DNA of 64,000 nt from Halogeometricum pallidum JCM 14848. GTDB taxonomy: Archaea; Halobacteriota; Halobacteria; Halobacteriales; Haloferacaceae. The stretch spans positions 1 to 64,000 of the forward strand of contig NZ_AOIV01000006.1 in NCBI RefSeq assembly GCF_000337095.1, written 5' to 3'. The notes under the pieces were generated by a model that saw only the letters and a program-made list of their open reading frames with translations, searched no databases and was not told the origin of the DNA. Below are positions 8,777 to 17,422 of this stretch, one piece after another (positions within the stretch are counted from its first letter, which is position 1; every line of letters starts with the position of its first letter). Made by a program: the position numbers and the translations under genes.

Positions 8777-10237
8777 CTATCGCTGCTCTTTCAACGTCGC
8801 TCGCAGGCGGACGCCCGGCGCGGTCACCGCGAACGGGAGGTGCGATTTGTGCTTCTCGCAGACGCCCGTCGTCGTCTCTCGGGCGGTGCCGAACGCGGAG
8901 AGGGTGCGGAGCACGGCGGGTTCGTACTCCAGGGCGACGCCGTCGACGCGGCCGGCCCGGTCGCCGTCTTCGAGGCGGTAGCCCTCCGCGACGGGGAACT
9001 CGGCCGACCCGCAGTCGGGACGCTCCTCCGTCTTGCGGTCGATGTCCTTCGCGTACAGCACGCTCGCCGGGAAGACGCCCGAGCGCTGGACCCGTTCGAA
9101 CTCGTCGCGGAACCACGGCTCCCCGAACCGTTCGACGTAGACGTCGGCCTCCGCGCGGAGCGTTCTCTCGTCGGCGTCGCCGGGGGCCACGTCGAGGTGC
9201 CGCGCGTGGATTCGCGGGGGCTGTCCGTGACCGAGGCTGGGGACGGCGTTTCCGGCCGGGTACGTCTCCTCCTCGGCGGCGCTCGCGGTGTTGTGGAGGA
9301 GTCGCTCCACCTCACCGTCGGAGACCACCCGCGTCGGCGTGGTCGGTCGGACCTCGGCGTCGTAGGCGCGCGCGGCCCACGACCCGGCGCGGACCCCGTC
9401 CTCGATATCCAATCCCTCGGGGGCGATTCGGTCGCCGACGGCGTAGGGGCTCATCCCCATGTAGCCGGTGTCGGCCTCGAGGTAGTGAGAGACGAAGTGG
9501 AACAGTTGGCCGGCGGCCCGCGAACTCAGGGCGACGGTCGTCTCGCCGGTCGGCGCGCCGGCGACGGCCGCGTTCGAGAGCGCTCGCGCGTCGGCGGCCG
9601 CCGACTCGAAGACTTCTGAGAGGTCGTCGAGGAACGCCGCGCCCTCGGTCGACCCGGCGTGGCGGCGCACCTTCGGTCCGTCTTCGAGTTGGAGGCTGCA
9701 CGTCACCCGCGCGCGGTCGAGCGTCGTCCGAACCGTGCTTCCGGTGGTGTTGCCCACCGTCTCCTCGAGGTGCGTGTCGGCGTAGTTGACCCAGATTCGC
9801 CGGAGGTCCAGGTCCTCGGTCGCCGCGAGGCCGTCCTCGACGGCGGCGACCTTCTCGTCGACGCTGACGGCGTCGACGGGTTCGTTCGCCCACCCGCCGT
9901 GTACCGCCCGGTGGGTGGTGTGCGCGTCGAAGCTCGCCGGGTCGCGCTGGGCGAGCATCTCTCCGCCCCGGACCGCGCGTTCGGCTTCGTCCTCCAGACT
10001 CCCCTCGTCGAGGCTGGTCGTGTAGCGGTAGTCGGCCGCGCCGTCGGCGAACGTGCGGAGCCACACCCCGCTCTCGGCGAACGAGACGCGCTCCCGCGGG
10101 CCTTCGTGGGTCACCACCGCGTCGGTCTTCTCCTTGTACACGCCGCCGACTTCGGCATACGCCACCGCTTCGTCGTCCTCGAAGCGGGCCAACAACCAGT
10201 CCATCGCTTCCAACGCGTCCTCGCGCTCGTCCGTCAT
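8777..10237 (-). CDS. TldD/PmbA-family protein with degenerate metal site
   Basis: A 486-residue homologue of the TldD/PmbA (modulator of gyrase) family, whose members form heterodimeric metalloproteases. The C-terminal half aligns with TldD (VALSSRAAGQLFHFVSHYLE, SPYAVGDRIA, ERLLHNTASA, with the second Arg-rich block near the end). The TldD zinc motif HExxxH is replaced by HFVSH at residues 247-251, so the metal site looks lost, as in PmbA/TldE-like partners. No second tldD gene is present in the window. ATG at 10237 is chosen over an in-frame ATG at 10258 because MTDERED is the typical acidic start. Confidence 0.8.
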   Translation of the reverse strand: MTDEREDALEAMDWLLARFEDDEAVAYAEVGGVYKEKTDAVVTHEGPRERVSFAESGVWLRTFADGAADYRYTTSLDEGSLEDEAERAVRGGEMLAQRDPASFDAHTTHRAVHGGWANEPVDAVSVDEKVAAVEDGLAATEDLDLRRIWVNYADTHLEETVGNTTGSTVRTTLDRARVTCSLQLEDGPKVRRHAGSTEGAAFLDDLSEVFESAAADARALSNAAVAGAPTGETTVALSSRAAGQLFHFVSHYLEADTGYMGMSPYAVGDRIAPEGLDIEDGVRAGSWAARAYDAEVRPTTPTRVVSDGEVERLLHNTASAAEEETYPAGNAVPSLGHGQPPRIHARHLDVAPGDADERTLRAEADVYVERFGEPWFRDEFERVQRSGVFPASVLYAKDIDRKTEERPDCGSAEFPVAEGYRLEDGDRAGRVDGVALEYEPAVLRTLSAFGTARETTTGVCEKHKSHLPFAVTAPGVRLRATLKEQR

Positions 10238-10324
10238 CGGTACGTGATAGGAAATCACTCCACATGAATCCCCGAGAGGCGAGTTTCGGCGAGGGTGAAC
10301 GTTCCGCCGGACTACCGCCGCCCG

Positions 10325-11383
10325 TCACCCGGACCGTTCGTACAGCAGGGGTTCGCCGTCGGACACCGCTAAGTCGAGAAGCGGGTCGTTCTCGTAGACC
10401 GCGGCGCCCTCGTGCAGGCTGAGGACGTACCCCGAGCGCTCGGTGACCACGCTCGATTTCGTCTCCCCGTGCGGCGTGAGGACGTCCGCGACCACGTCCC
10501 CCGAGTCGACCCACTCGCCCTCCCGAACGCGGTAGCGAACGATACCGGCGGCGTCCGCGTAGGGGTGGACGAGCCGTTTCAGGTCGCCCTCGGCGGGCAA
10601 CTCGAACCCCGGAGACGGAACGTCCGGGGCTTCGTCGACCATCCCGAGCGCCGAGCAGACGCCGTACAGTCCGGCGACCGCGGCCTCGCGGGCGTCCCGT
10701 TCGACGACGAAGCGCCCGCCGAGTTCCGGCGTGAACGCGGGGATGCCGTCCTCGACGGCCGCGCCGGTGAGCGTGTGCGCCAGCGACCGTCGCTCGGCCT
10801 CCGCGCGGCCGAACTGGTTGACGACGGGGAGGCCGAACGCGTCGGCGAGTTCGACCACCCGGTCGCGGAGCGACGCCGCCGCCGCCTCCTCGCGGTGCGC
10901 GCCGTACCCCACGCGCGGTCGGATGGTGTAGGGGTGCGTGGCGACCCACGAGGTGTGGAGCGAGACGACGGCGTCGGCGTCGCTCCGAATCTCCTCGTAC
11001 AGTCGTTCGCAGATGACCTGCTGGACGCGCGGGGGGGTCTCGCCGCCCTCGTCCTCGCGGCCGAACAGGCGGTTCGGGTCGTCGTCGTGGTAGTAGGAGG
11101 TCCGACTGTTCGTCCGGACGCCCGCGGGGTTCGTGACGGGGACGCAGACGAGGGTTCCGCGGAGCGGTTCGTCGCGGACGCGGTCCAGAAACTCGTGTAT
11201 CGCGGCCGTCCCCGTCGGTTCGTCGCCGTGAATCGCGCCGGTCGCCCACGCGGTCGGTCCCGGTTTCTCCCCCTCGACGACGACGACGGGGAGCCGTTCG
11301 GTCCCGCCCGTCGGCAACTCGGCGACGGGCAGGTAGCCCGTCGCGATTTCTCCGGGTTCCGACTCTGCGGTTCCGACTTTCAT
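10325..11383 (-). CDS. M14-like succinylglutamate desuccinylase/aspartoacylase family deacylase
   Basis: A 352-residue zinc deacylase of the AstE/AspA-like M14 group. Zinc ligands are seen in GAIHGDEPTG (His, Glu) and in a later SLHTSW (His). Arg/Asn residues in NPAGVRTNSR and the catalytic Glu in TPELGGRF are in the expected order. The C-terminal part (about 270-352) forms the beta-barrel domain typical of this family (VREGEWVDSGDVVADVLTP). It probably removes an acyl group from an N-acyl amino acid or related amide; the substrate cannot be assigned. It sits between two minus-strand genes with gaps of 87 and 135 nt. Confidence 0.87.
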   Translation of the reverse strand: MKVGTAESEPGEIATGYLPVAELPTGGTERLPVVVVEGEKPGPTAWATGAIHGDEPTGTAAIHEFLDRVRDEPLRGTLVCVPVTNPAGVRTNSRTSYYHDDDPNRLFGREDEGGETPPRVQQVICERLYEEIRSDADAVVSLHTSWVATHPYTIRPRVGYGAHREEAAAASLRDRVVELADAFGLPVVNQFGRAEAERRSLAHTLTGAAVEDGIPAFTPELGGRFVVERDAREAAVAGLYGVCSALGMVDEAPDVPSPGFELPAEGDLKRLVHPYADAAGIVRYRVREGEWVDSGDVVADVLTPHGETKSSVVTERSGYVLSLHEGAAVYENDPLLDLAVSDGEPLLYERSG

Positions 11384-11518
11384 GCGGTTCTCGCCGCGGT
11401 GACGCGGCCTCCTCTCCCGTGCATGCGAGCAGATACCGAACCGCGTAGCATGAAACTCCCGGAGGCGGAGGACCCTTCCGAGGACGCGGCATCGGGAGTC
11501 CGACTCGCCCGCCCGACG

Positions 11519-11773
11519 CTACCGCCGCCGTTCGCGTCGCTGTCGTTGCTCGTCGGCCTCCGCCTCGTAGGACTCCGCGACGACGGTGTCGCGTATCTTC
11601 CGTCGGTACTCCCAGACGCCGGCCGCGAGGACGAGGACGGCGAGGACGGCGCCCCGGAGGGGCGTCCCCGCCAGCGCGAAGTACGCGAACGCGGCGACGG
11701 CGAACGCGACGGAGAGACCGAGTCCGAGCGTCGTCCACCCGCGTCGTCGGTCCCGAGAGCGGGAGTTCGGCAT
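11519..11773 (-). CDS. Small two-helix membrane protein, unknown function
   Basis: An 84-residue protein with an Arg-rich N-terminus, two hydrophobic segments (about residues 14-32 and 39-54) and a charged, Glu/Arg-rich C-terminal tail. The charge distribution suggests both ends are cytoplasmic. No family is recognised. Codon use is typical of the window, and the frame is closed tightly between the neighbouring genes. Likely a real small membrane protein; function not inferred. Confidence 0.6.
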   Translation of the reverse strand: MPNSRSRDRRRGWTTLGLGLSVAFAVAAFAYFALAGTPLRGAVLAVLVLAAGVWEYRRKIRDTVVAESYEAEADEQRQRRERRR

Positions 11774-11978
11774 AGTGACCCTATCGGCGGCCCCGGTAGG
11801 AAGGTTCTGCGGTCGGCGCGCACCGACTCGGCTGCCGCCCGCAGACCATCAGACCGTAATATCCTCGGTAGATGCGCTCTGACATCGCACAGACGGCCCG
11901 CGACGACGGCGTCGACCCTCAGCGTAATACAACGATGACAATCGCTAAGCGGCTGCCAGGTGCGTGCTGCCGTCGCGC

Positions 11979-13607
11979 TCACGCCGCGTCCGCGCCGGGC
12001 GCCATTCCGAACGGTTCTCCCCGCGCGTGGCTCTCCGCGAGCAGAACGTACATCGCTTGACTCCACTGGAGGTTACAGTTCCAGCGCACGGAGCCGTCGC
12101 CGCGGATCTGTTCGGGCAGGAGACCCGTCGCGGACGTCCACGTCGGCGCGTCCTCGAAGACGTACTTGCGGAGGGCGTCTCCGTCGCCGTCGAGCCACCG
12201 GACCGCGTCCGCGAACGCCTCGCAGATGGGCCACCCGCCGTCTTCGACGCTCCCCGACGGGGTGAAGTCGTCCTCGGGGTAGCGGCCGACGCAGGCGGCG
12301 TCGTCGGCGCACCACGCCGGGTCCGTCGCCAGTTCGACTGTCGAGCGCATCTCGTCGCTGTCGGCGTCGACGACGTTCCACGGCCACGTCGCCATGAACG
12401 CCGCCGCGTCCGGTCGCTCGTCCGGCGCCACGCTGTCGTCGCCTTCGGGGCTGTCGGCGGTGACGTAGTGGTCGCCGAGGTAGGCGTCCTCGCGGAAGCA
12501 GTAGTCGTTGAAGCGCTCGGCCCACGTCGCCGCCGTCTCGCGGCAGTCGTCGGCGAACCCATCGTCGCCGCGCGCCTCGGCCATCTCCGCCATCGCACGC
12601 AGGCCGGCGATGGACGCGGCGCTCCCCTCCGTCGAGTGCCCCCACACCTCCTCCCAGGGGTCCTGGGACTTCCCGGGGAAGCCGTCGCCGTTGTCGTAGC
12701 CGAGGAGGAACTCGGCGGCCGACTCGCTCATCCCGTAGTGTTCTTCGAGAGCGTCCTCGTCCTCGTCGGTCTCCTTCCAGAGCAACCAGTGGGCGTAGAT
12801 CGGTCCTCCGACTTGGTCGAGTTGGAGGGCGGTCCAGTTCGGGTCGCCGTCCGAGCGGTAGTTCTGCCACCACGTCCCCTCGCGGGAGATGTCCCTGTCG
12901 TCGACGACGTCGTCGGTTATCTGCTTGCCGTCGAGCCACGAGAGCGCCCGCCGCGCCTCCTCGACGGCGTCGCCGGCGAGCATCGCCGCGACGATGAACA
13001 CCTGGTCGCGCGGCCAGACGAAGCGATACCCCTGGTCGTCGGGTTCGAACGCGCCGGCGATGGTACCGCCGCTGGGGTCCTGTGCGCACTTGAGACTCGT
13101 CAGCGACCGCTCGTACATCGCGTTCGCCGTCTCGTCGTCCGCCGACTCCTCGCCCCCGGACTGGATGGAGGAGTTCAGCACGGAGAATATCGTCCGCTCG
13201 CCCCCCTCCTCGAAGGAGACGCGGTTTCGGACGAGGAGCGCGGGCCGGTCGAGCGAGACGAGGACGTCCTGCGAGAGCGACGCTTCCGCTCCATCCTCGA
13301 ACGCGAACTCGTTGTCCACGTGCGCCTCGGGGACGCGCGGCGACTCGTAGGACACGTCGCTGTCGGCGGCGTCCTCGCGCACGTCGAGCGTCTGCTCCCT
13401 GTCGGCGTCCCACAGGAGCGTGTGGAAGTCGCCGAACTGCTCGACGTCGGCGCGGAACGCGGACGTTTCCTCGATGAGCGCGCCGCGCCAGTCCTCGCCG
13501 ACGGCGCTCGAAGGGTACTGATTCACCGTCGTCAACACGTAGCCGCCGTCCTCTCGGGGCGAACTGAGCAGCGCGTCTTTGTCACTCGGGGGATGAAGTC
13601 CGTCCAT
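11979..13607 (-). CDS. Glycoside hydrolase family 15 (glucoamylase/glucodextranase-like)
   Basis: A 542-residue GH15 protein without a signal peptide. It has the (alpha/alpha)6 barrel landmarks GYRFVWPRDQVFIVAAML near residues 180-197, a QLDQVGGPIYAHW block, DPWEEVWGHSTEGSAAS (region of the catalytic acid, near residue 325), TWPWNVV and, near the C-terminus, TGLLPEQI and WNCNLQWSQAMYV. The N-terminal domain of about 150 residues is a beta-sandwich in this family. The expected activity is hydrolysis of terminal alpha-glucosyl residues from the non-reducing end, in the cytoplasm. A second, differently built GH15 lies at 26724-28595. Confidence 0.85.
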   Translation of the reverse strand: MDGLHPPSDKDALLSSPREDGGYVLTTVNQYPSSAVGEDWRGALIEETSAFRADVEQFGDFHTLLWDADREQTLDVREDAADSDVSYESPRVPEAHVDNEFAFEDGAEASLSQDVLVSLDRPALLVRNRVSFEEGGERTIFSVLNSSIQSGGEESADDETANAMYERSLTSLKCAQDPSGGTIAGAFEPDDQGYRFVWPRDQVFIVAAMLAGDAVEEARRALSWLDGKQITDDVVDDRDISREGTWWQNYRSDGDPNWTALQLDQVGGPIYAHWLLWKETDEDEDALEEHYGMSESAAEFLLGYDNGDGFPGKSQDPWEEVWGHSTEGSAASIAGLRAMAEMAEARGDDGFADDCRETAATWAERFNDYCFREDAYLGDHYVTADSPEGDDSVAPDERPDAAAFMATWPWNVVDADSDEMRSTVELATDPAWCADDAACVGRYPEDDFTPSGSVEDGGWPICEAFADAVRWLDGDGDALRKYVFEDAPTWTSATGLLPEQIRGDGSVRWNCNLQWSQAMYVLLAESHARGEPFGMAPGADAA

Positions 13608-13713
13608 GAGTCCGGCGGGTCAATCGACCGCCCCGACCACGTTCCTTTCGGCCGGCGGACGGGAGCGCCGGTACCGATGTCGATTTTGGCGTCGACGCCG
13701 GGACGCTTCCGCG

Positions 13714-14925
13714 CTACATGTCGTCCCAGGCGTCGACGGCGCGCCGTACGCCGCCGACCTTCGCCAGCCACCGGGCGGAGATGAACTTCTTGAGTACCTC
13801 GGCGGGGCGTCCGCTGAACGTGTTCACCGGCGACCCGACGACGCCGTGCGCGACGGCATCGTCGGCGACGGAGACGAGCGTTCCCTTGTTGATGTAGGAC
13901 CAGTGGACGAGTTCGCGGCCGTCGATGGTCCGGGCGACGTTCTGGCCGAGGTGTTTCCCCTCCTCCATGGCCGCCTCCGCCGTCGGCGGCGGCGACGCGT
14001 CGGCGTCGGGGTGGACCACCTGCTCCCACAGGTCGTGTTCGGTGTGCGGGCCGCCCTCGACGTCCTGATTCACGAGGGCGGCGTCGCCGATGGCGAACAC
14101 CCGGTCGTCGCTCGTCTTGAACGTCGAGTCGGCGTACGCGCGGTTGTGGTCCTTGTCGACGTCGACGTTCGACATGGAGTCCTGCCCGGTGACGCCGCCA
14201 GCCCACACGAGAACCTCGTACTCCATCGAGTCGCCGTCGTCGAACTCGATTGCGTCCTCGCCCACCGAGGTCATCGCCTTCCCGGTGTCCACCTCGACGT
14301 CGTGGCGTTCGAGTTTGTTCTGGATGGCGCCTTGGAACTCGTGGTCGTGGCCGGGGAATATCTCGCCGCTTCGCTCGACGAGGTGCACGTCGATGTGCGA
14401 GTCGGTCCAATCGCGGAGCGCGGCCACCTCGCCGGCCGTCTGGATGCCCGTCAGACCGCCGCCGCCGACGACGACTTTCGCCGGGTCGGTCCGGTCGGCG
14501 TCGACGGCGGCCTGTTTTATCCGCTCGTGGATGCTCAGGGCGTCGCCGAGGCTCTTGAGCGTCAACGCGTGTTCTTCGAGGCCGTCGATACCGTAGAAGG
14601 CGGTCTGACTCCCCAGACAGACGACGCAGTAGTCGTAGTCGAGGGTGGTCTCGTCCTCGAGTTCGACCGTTCGGTCGCCGACGTCGACGTCGACGACGCG
14701 CCCCTGTACGAACTCCGTGTCCTCGTCGGCTATCTCTTCGACGGGCACGGTCACGTGGTTTCGGACCGAGGGTTTCCGGACGCAGCGGTGGACTTCGTGG
14801 AGCACGAGGTGGTACGGGTTCTCCGACACCCAGACGAGGTCGGCCTCCTCGTCCAGTTCCTCTTGGAGGCTCCGAATCGCTGCACTCCCGGCGTACCCTG
14901 ACCCGAGCACAACGACTCGTGTCAT
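13714..14925 (-). CDS. NAD(P)/FAD-dependent oxidoreductase, type II NADH dehydrogenase-like
   Basis: A 403-residue two-dinucleotide-binding flavoprotein. The FAD-binding motif at the N-terminus is VVVLGSGYAGSAAI. The NAD(P)-binding motif is VVVGGGGLTGIQTAGE near residue 152. The second FAD motif is VFAIGDAAL near residue 275. The C-terminus carries hydrophobic/amphipathic helices compatible with peripheral membrane attachment. By family this could be an NDH-2 passing electrons from NADH to menaquinone, or a sulfide:quinone oxidoreductase relative; the redox Cys of SQR is not evident. ATG at 14925 is chosen because the Rossmann motif follows immediately. Confidence 0.85.
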   Translation of the reverse strand: MTRVVVLGSGYAGSAAIRSLQEELDEEADLVWVSENPYHLVLHEVHRCVRKPSVRNHVTVPVEEIADEDTEFVQGRVVDVDVGDRTVELEDETTLDYDYCVVCLGSQTAFYGIDGLEEHALTLKSLGDALSIHERIKQAAVDADRTDPAKVVVGGGGLTGIQTAGEVAALRDWTDSHIDVHLVERSGEIFPGHDHEFQGAIQNKLERHDVEVDTGKAMTSVGEDAIEFDDGDSMEYEVLVWAGGVTGQDSMSNVDVDKDHNRAYADSTFKTSDDRVFAIGDAALVNQDVEGGPHTEHDLWEQVVHPDADASPPPTAEAAMEEGKHLGQNVARTIDGRELVHWSYINKGTLVSVADDAVAHGVVGSPVNTFSGRPAEVLKKFISARWLAKVGGVRRAVDAWDDM

Positions 14926-15070
14926 GGTTCGTTCGGCCGACATTTCCCGCGTCACGGCCTTAAGGGCGATGGCGGGGGTTCGCACGGCGGTTCGCTCTGC
15001 GACCGCCATCCCGCGGCGCCGAGCGCCGCCGGCCGTCCGTATTTTCACGGACAACGCTGAACACCGACGC

Positions 15071-16246
15071 ATGGCACCGGAGATAACGCGAATCGAGACG
15101 ACGGAGTTCAGCTATCCGCTGGAGGACGTGGGGACGGACGAGGGGTACAACCTCGCGTACGAACCGGGGGCGACGACCGAACGACGGCTGTTCGCCATGA
15201 AGATTCTCACCGACGAGGGCGTCACCGGCGAGTTCGTCGGCGGCAACTCCCCCGCGTTCGCGCAGGTGCACGAGGTGGCCGACCACCTCGTCGGCGAGAA
15301 CGCCCTCAGCCGCGAACGCCACTGGAGCGAGATGAAACGCGCCCTGCGGAAGTACGACCGCATGGGCATCGGACCCCTCGACATCGCCCTCTGGGACCTC
15401 GCGGGGAAGTACTACGACGCCCCCATCCACGAACTGCTCGGCACCTACCGGACGCGCCTGCCCACCTACGCCTCGACGTACCACGCCGACGACAACGGCG
15501 GCCTCGACTCCCCGGAGGCGTACGCCGACTTCGCCGAGGAGTGTCGAGAGATGGGTTACGAGGGGTTCAAGATACACGGCTGGGGCGGCAGCGACGACCG
15601 GCGGGACATCCGGCGCGAGGAGGAGACGGTACGGGCCGTCGGCGAACGCGTCGGCGACGAGATGGACCTGATGATAGACCCCGCCTGCGAGTACGAGACG
15701 TTCGCCGACGCCGTCCGCGTCGGCCGCGCCTGCGACGAGCAGGGGTTCTACTGGTACGAGGACCCCTACCGCGACGGCGGCGTCTCCCAGCACGCCCACC
15801 GGAAACTCCGCGAGACGATTCAGACGCCCCTGCTCCAGACCGAACACATCCGCGGCATCGAGGCGCACACGGACTTCATCGACAACGACGCCACGGACTT
15901 CGTCCGCGCGGACCCCGAGTACGACGCGGGCATCACCGGCGCGATGAAGATAGCGCACATCGCGGAGGGGCACGGCCTCGACGTGGAGATTCACTCGCCC
16001 GGCCCCGCCCAGCGTCACTGCATCGCCGCGATGCGCAACGCGAACTACTACGAGATGGCTCTGGTCCACCCCGACTGCGGAAACACCGGTGCGCCCATCT
16101 ACGGCGGCGACTACGAGGACGAACTCGACTCCATCGACGAGGAGGGAACCGTCGGCGTTCCGGAGGGCCCGGGCCTCGGCGTCGAGTACGACTGGGACTA
16201 CATCGAGGCGAACGCCAACGGCGGCCGGACGTACACGGGACTGTAA
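15071..16246 (+). CDS. Enolase-superfamily sugar-acid dehydratase (mandelate racemase subgroup)
   Basis: A 391-residue MR-subgroup enzyme. Catalytic order is complete: Lys in GFKIHGWGG, metal ligands Asp in LMIDPACEYE, Glu in YWYEDPYRD and Glu in LLQTEHIRG, Asp in RADPEYDAGIT, and base His in VEIHSPGPAQ. Such enzymes dehydrate aldonic acids such as xylonate, arabinonate or gluconate. In Haloferax the pentonate dehydratase of the oxidative pentose pathway belongs to this superfamily, and the KDXD-like and KGSADH-like genes are only 5-7 kb away. A pentonate (xylonate/arabinonate) dehydratase is therefore the best guess, by context. ATG at 15071 follows a TATA-like attttcac about 27 nt upstream. 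Confidence 0.87.
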   Translation: MAPEITRIETTEFSYPLEDVGTDEGYNLAYEPGATTERRLFAMKILTDEGVTGEFVGGNSPAFAQVHEVADHLVGENALSRERHWSEMKRALRKYDRMGIGPLDIALWDLAGKYYDAPIHELLGTYRTRLPTYASTYHADDNGGLDSPEAYADFAEECREMGYEGFKIHGWGGSDDRRDIRREEETVRAVGERVGDEMDLMIDPACEYETFADAVRVGRACDEQGFYWYEDPYRDGGVSQHAHRKLRETIQTPLLQTEHIRGIEAHTDFIDNDATDFVRADPEYDAGITGAMKIAHIAEGHGLDVEIHSPGPAQRHCIAAMRNANYYEMALVHPDCGNTGAPIYGGDYEDELDSIDEEGTVGVPEGPGLGVEYDWDYIEANANGGRTYTGL

Positions 16247-16308
16247 CTCTCCGTCTCCGCTCCCGTTCGGCGAGTTCTTTTTTCCGGAATCGTCACGAAC
16301 GACCGCGT

Positions 16309-17181
16309 ATGGTGCACTCGATGTGGGGCGATTGGTTCGTGAACGACGAGATAGAGGCGGTCGACCCCGACGGCCTGTCGGCGTGGTACCTCGGCGGCAA
16401 CGGCTTCGTCTTTCGAACGCGGGAGACGACGCTCTACCTCGACCCGTACTTCGGCGACGGGTCGCCGCCGCGGACGATTCGGATGGTACCGGTGCCGGTG
16501 GACCCCGAGGCGGCCGAGATGTGCGACGCCGTCCTCGTCACCCACGAGCACATCGACCACATGCATCCCCCGTCGTACGCTCCCCTCGTGGAGAACCTCG
16601 ACGCGGACGTCTACGCGCCCGAAGCGTCCTACGAGAACCCGGCCTACGAGGGCGACCTGCGCGTTCCGGACGAGAAGCGAAACACCGTCGAACCGGGCGA
16701 CGACCTGACGTTCGGCGACATCGACGTTCATGTTCGAGAGGCGAACGACCCCGACGCGGAGGAACCGGTGACGATGGTCGTCGAGTCGGGCGACGAGACG
16801 TTCTTCGCGGCCGGCGACTCCCGCCCGGCGGACGTCTTCGAAGACGTCGCCGAGGAGTTCGACATCGACGCCGGCGTGTTCGCCTACGGTACCGTCGGCA
16901 ACATCCACCACACCGAGGACGACCCCGCGGAGACCTATCCGACCGACTGGTACAACGACGGCGAGCAGATGGCCGAGGCGGCGAACCGACTCGAACTCGA
17001 TAGACTCCTCCCGACGCACTGGGACCTCTGGCGCGGCGTCGGCCACGACCCGAAGTCGCTGCACGAGCACCTCGCCTCCTACGAGTACCCGCGCACGCTG
17101 GAGGTGATTCGAGTCGGCGACCGCATCGAAGTGGGCGAACCCGGCGTGATTCGGCCGAAGGACATCCGAGAGGGGGAGTAG
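16309..17181 (+). CDS. Metallo-beta-lactamase-fold hydrolase, UlaG-like; candidate sugar lactonase
   Basis: A 290-residue MBL-fold protein with the metal motif THEHIDHMHP (HxHxDH), a third metal His/Asp block at AAGDSRPADVF, and further histidines in GNIHHTEDD and LLPTHWDLW. The early block LGGNGFVFRTRETTLYLDPY is the typical UlaG-type beta-strand start. UlaG is L-ascorbate-6-phosphate lactonase. The gene follows the dehydratase by 62 nt in the same direction, so a role as an aldonolactonase in the same sugar oxidation pathway is plausible but unproven. It ends only 67 nt before the end of the mobile cassette. Confidence 0.82.
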   Translation: MVHSMWGDWFVNDEIEAVDPDGLSAWYLGGNGFVFRTRETTLYLDPYFGDGSPPRTIRMVPVPVDPEAAEMCDAVLVTHEHIDHMHPPSYAPLVENLDADVYAPEASYENPAYEGDLRVPDEKRNTVEPGDDLTFGDIDVHVREANDPDAEEPVTMVVESGDETFFAAGDSRPADVFEDVAEEFDIDAGVFAYGTVGNIHHTEDDPAETYPTDWYNDGEQMAEAANRLELDRLLPTHWDLWRGVGHDPKSLHEHLASYEYPRTLEVIRVGDRIEVGEPGVIRPKDIREGE

Positions 17182-17285
17182 CGCGGCGAGTCGCGGGAGT
17201 CGAACCGACGCGGGCTTTCGAGTTTTCGTCGTCAGTTTCGGTTCGTTCGGCTCTGTTGAAACCCGCAGGATTCGATACGGGCCGT

Positions 17286-17314
17286 GTGCTGAATAGAGAG
17301 GCTGTATTCAGCAC
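17286..17314. repeat. 10-bp inverted repeat near the left end of the cassette
   Basis: gtgctgaata at 17286-17295 and its exact complement at 17305-17314 are separated by 9 nt. The left arm sequence recurs in inverted orientation near the right end of the cassette. It may be a subterminal transposase-binding site or a hairpin; it lies downstream of the PLP gene, so a terminator-like role is also possible. Confidence 0.6.
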
Positions 17315-17422
17315 GGAGGATTCGTTTATTCCACCTCACCTACGCTGAACTAACTGCTGAGTAGCGCCTTGCGTCTCAATCATCGAATCAACCCTCTCCG
17401 GCTTTGAGAACGGAGGAACTCT

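Noticed and set aside
9312-11738. An 800-codon open frame on the minus strand in a different phase
   Set aside because: It is a frame-shifted shadow of the TldD-like and deacylase genes and is mostly Arg, Gly and Pro without domains.
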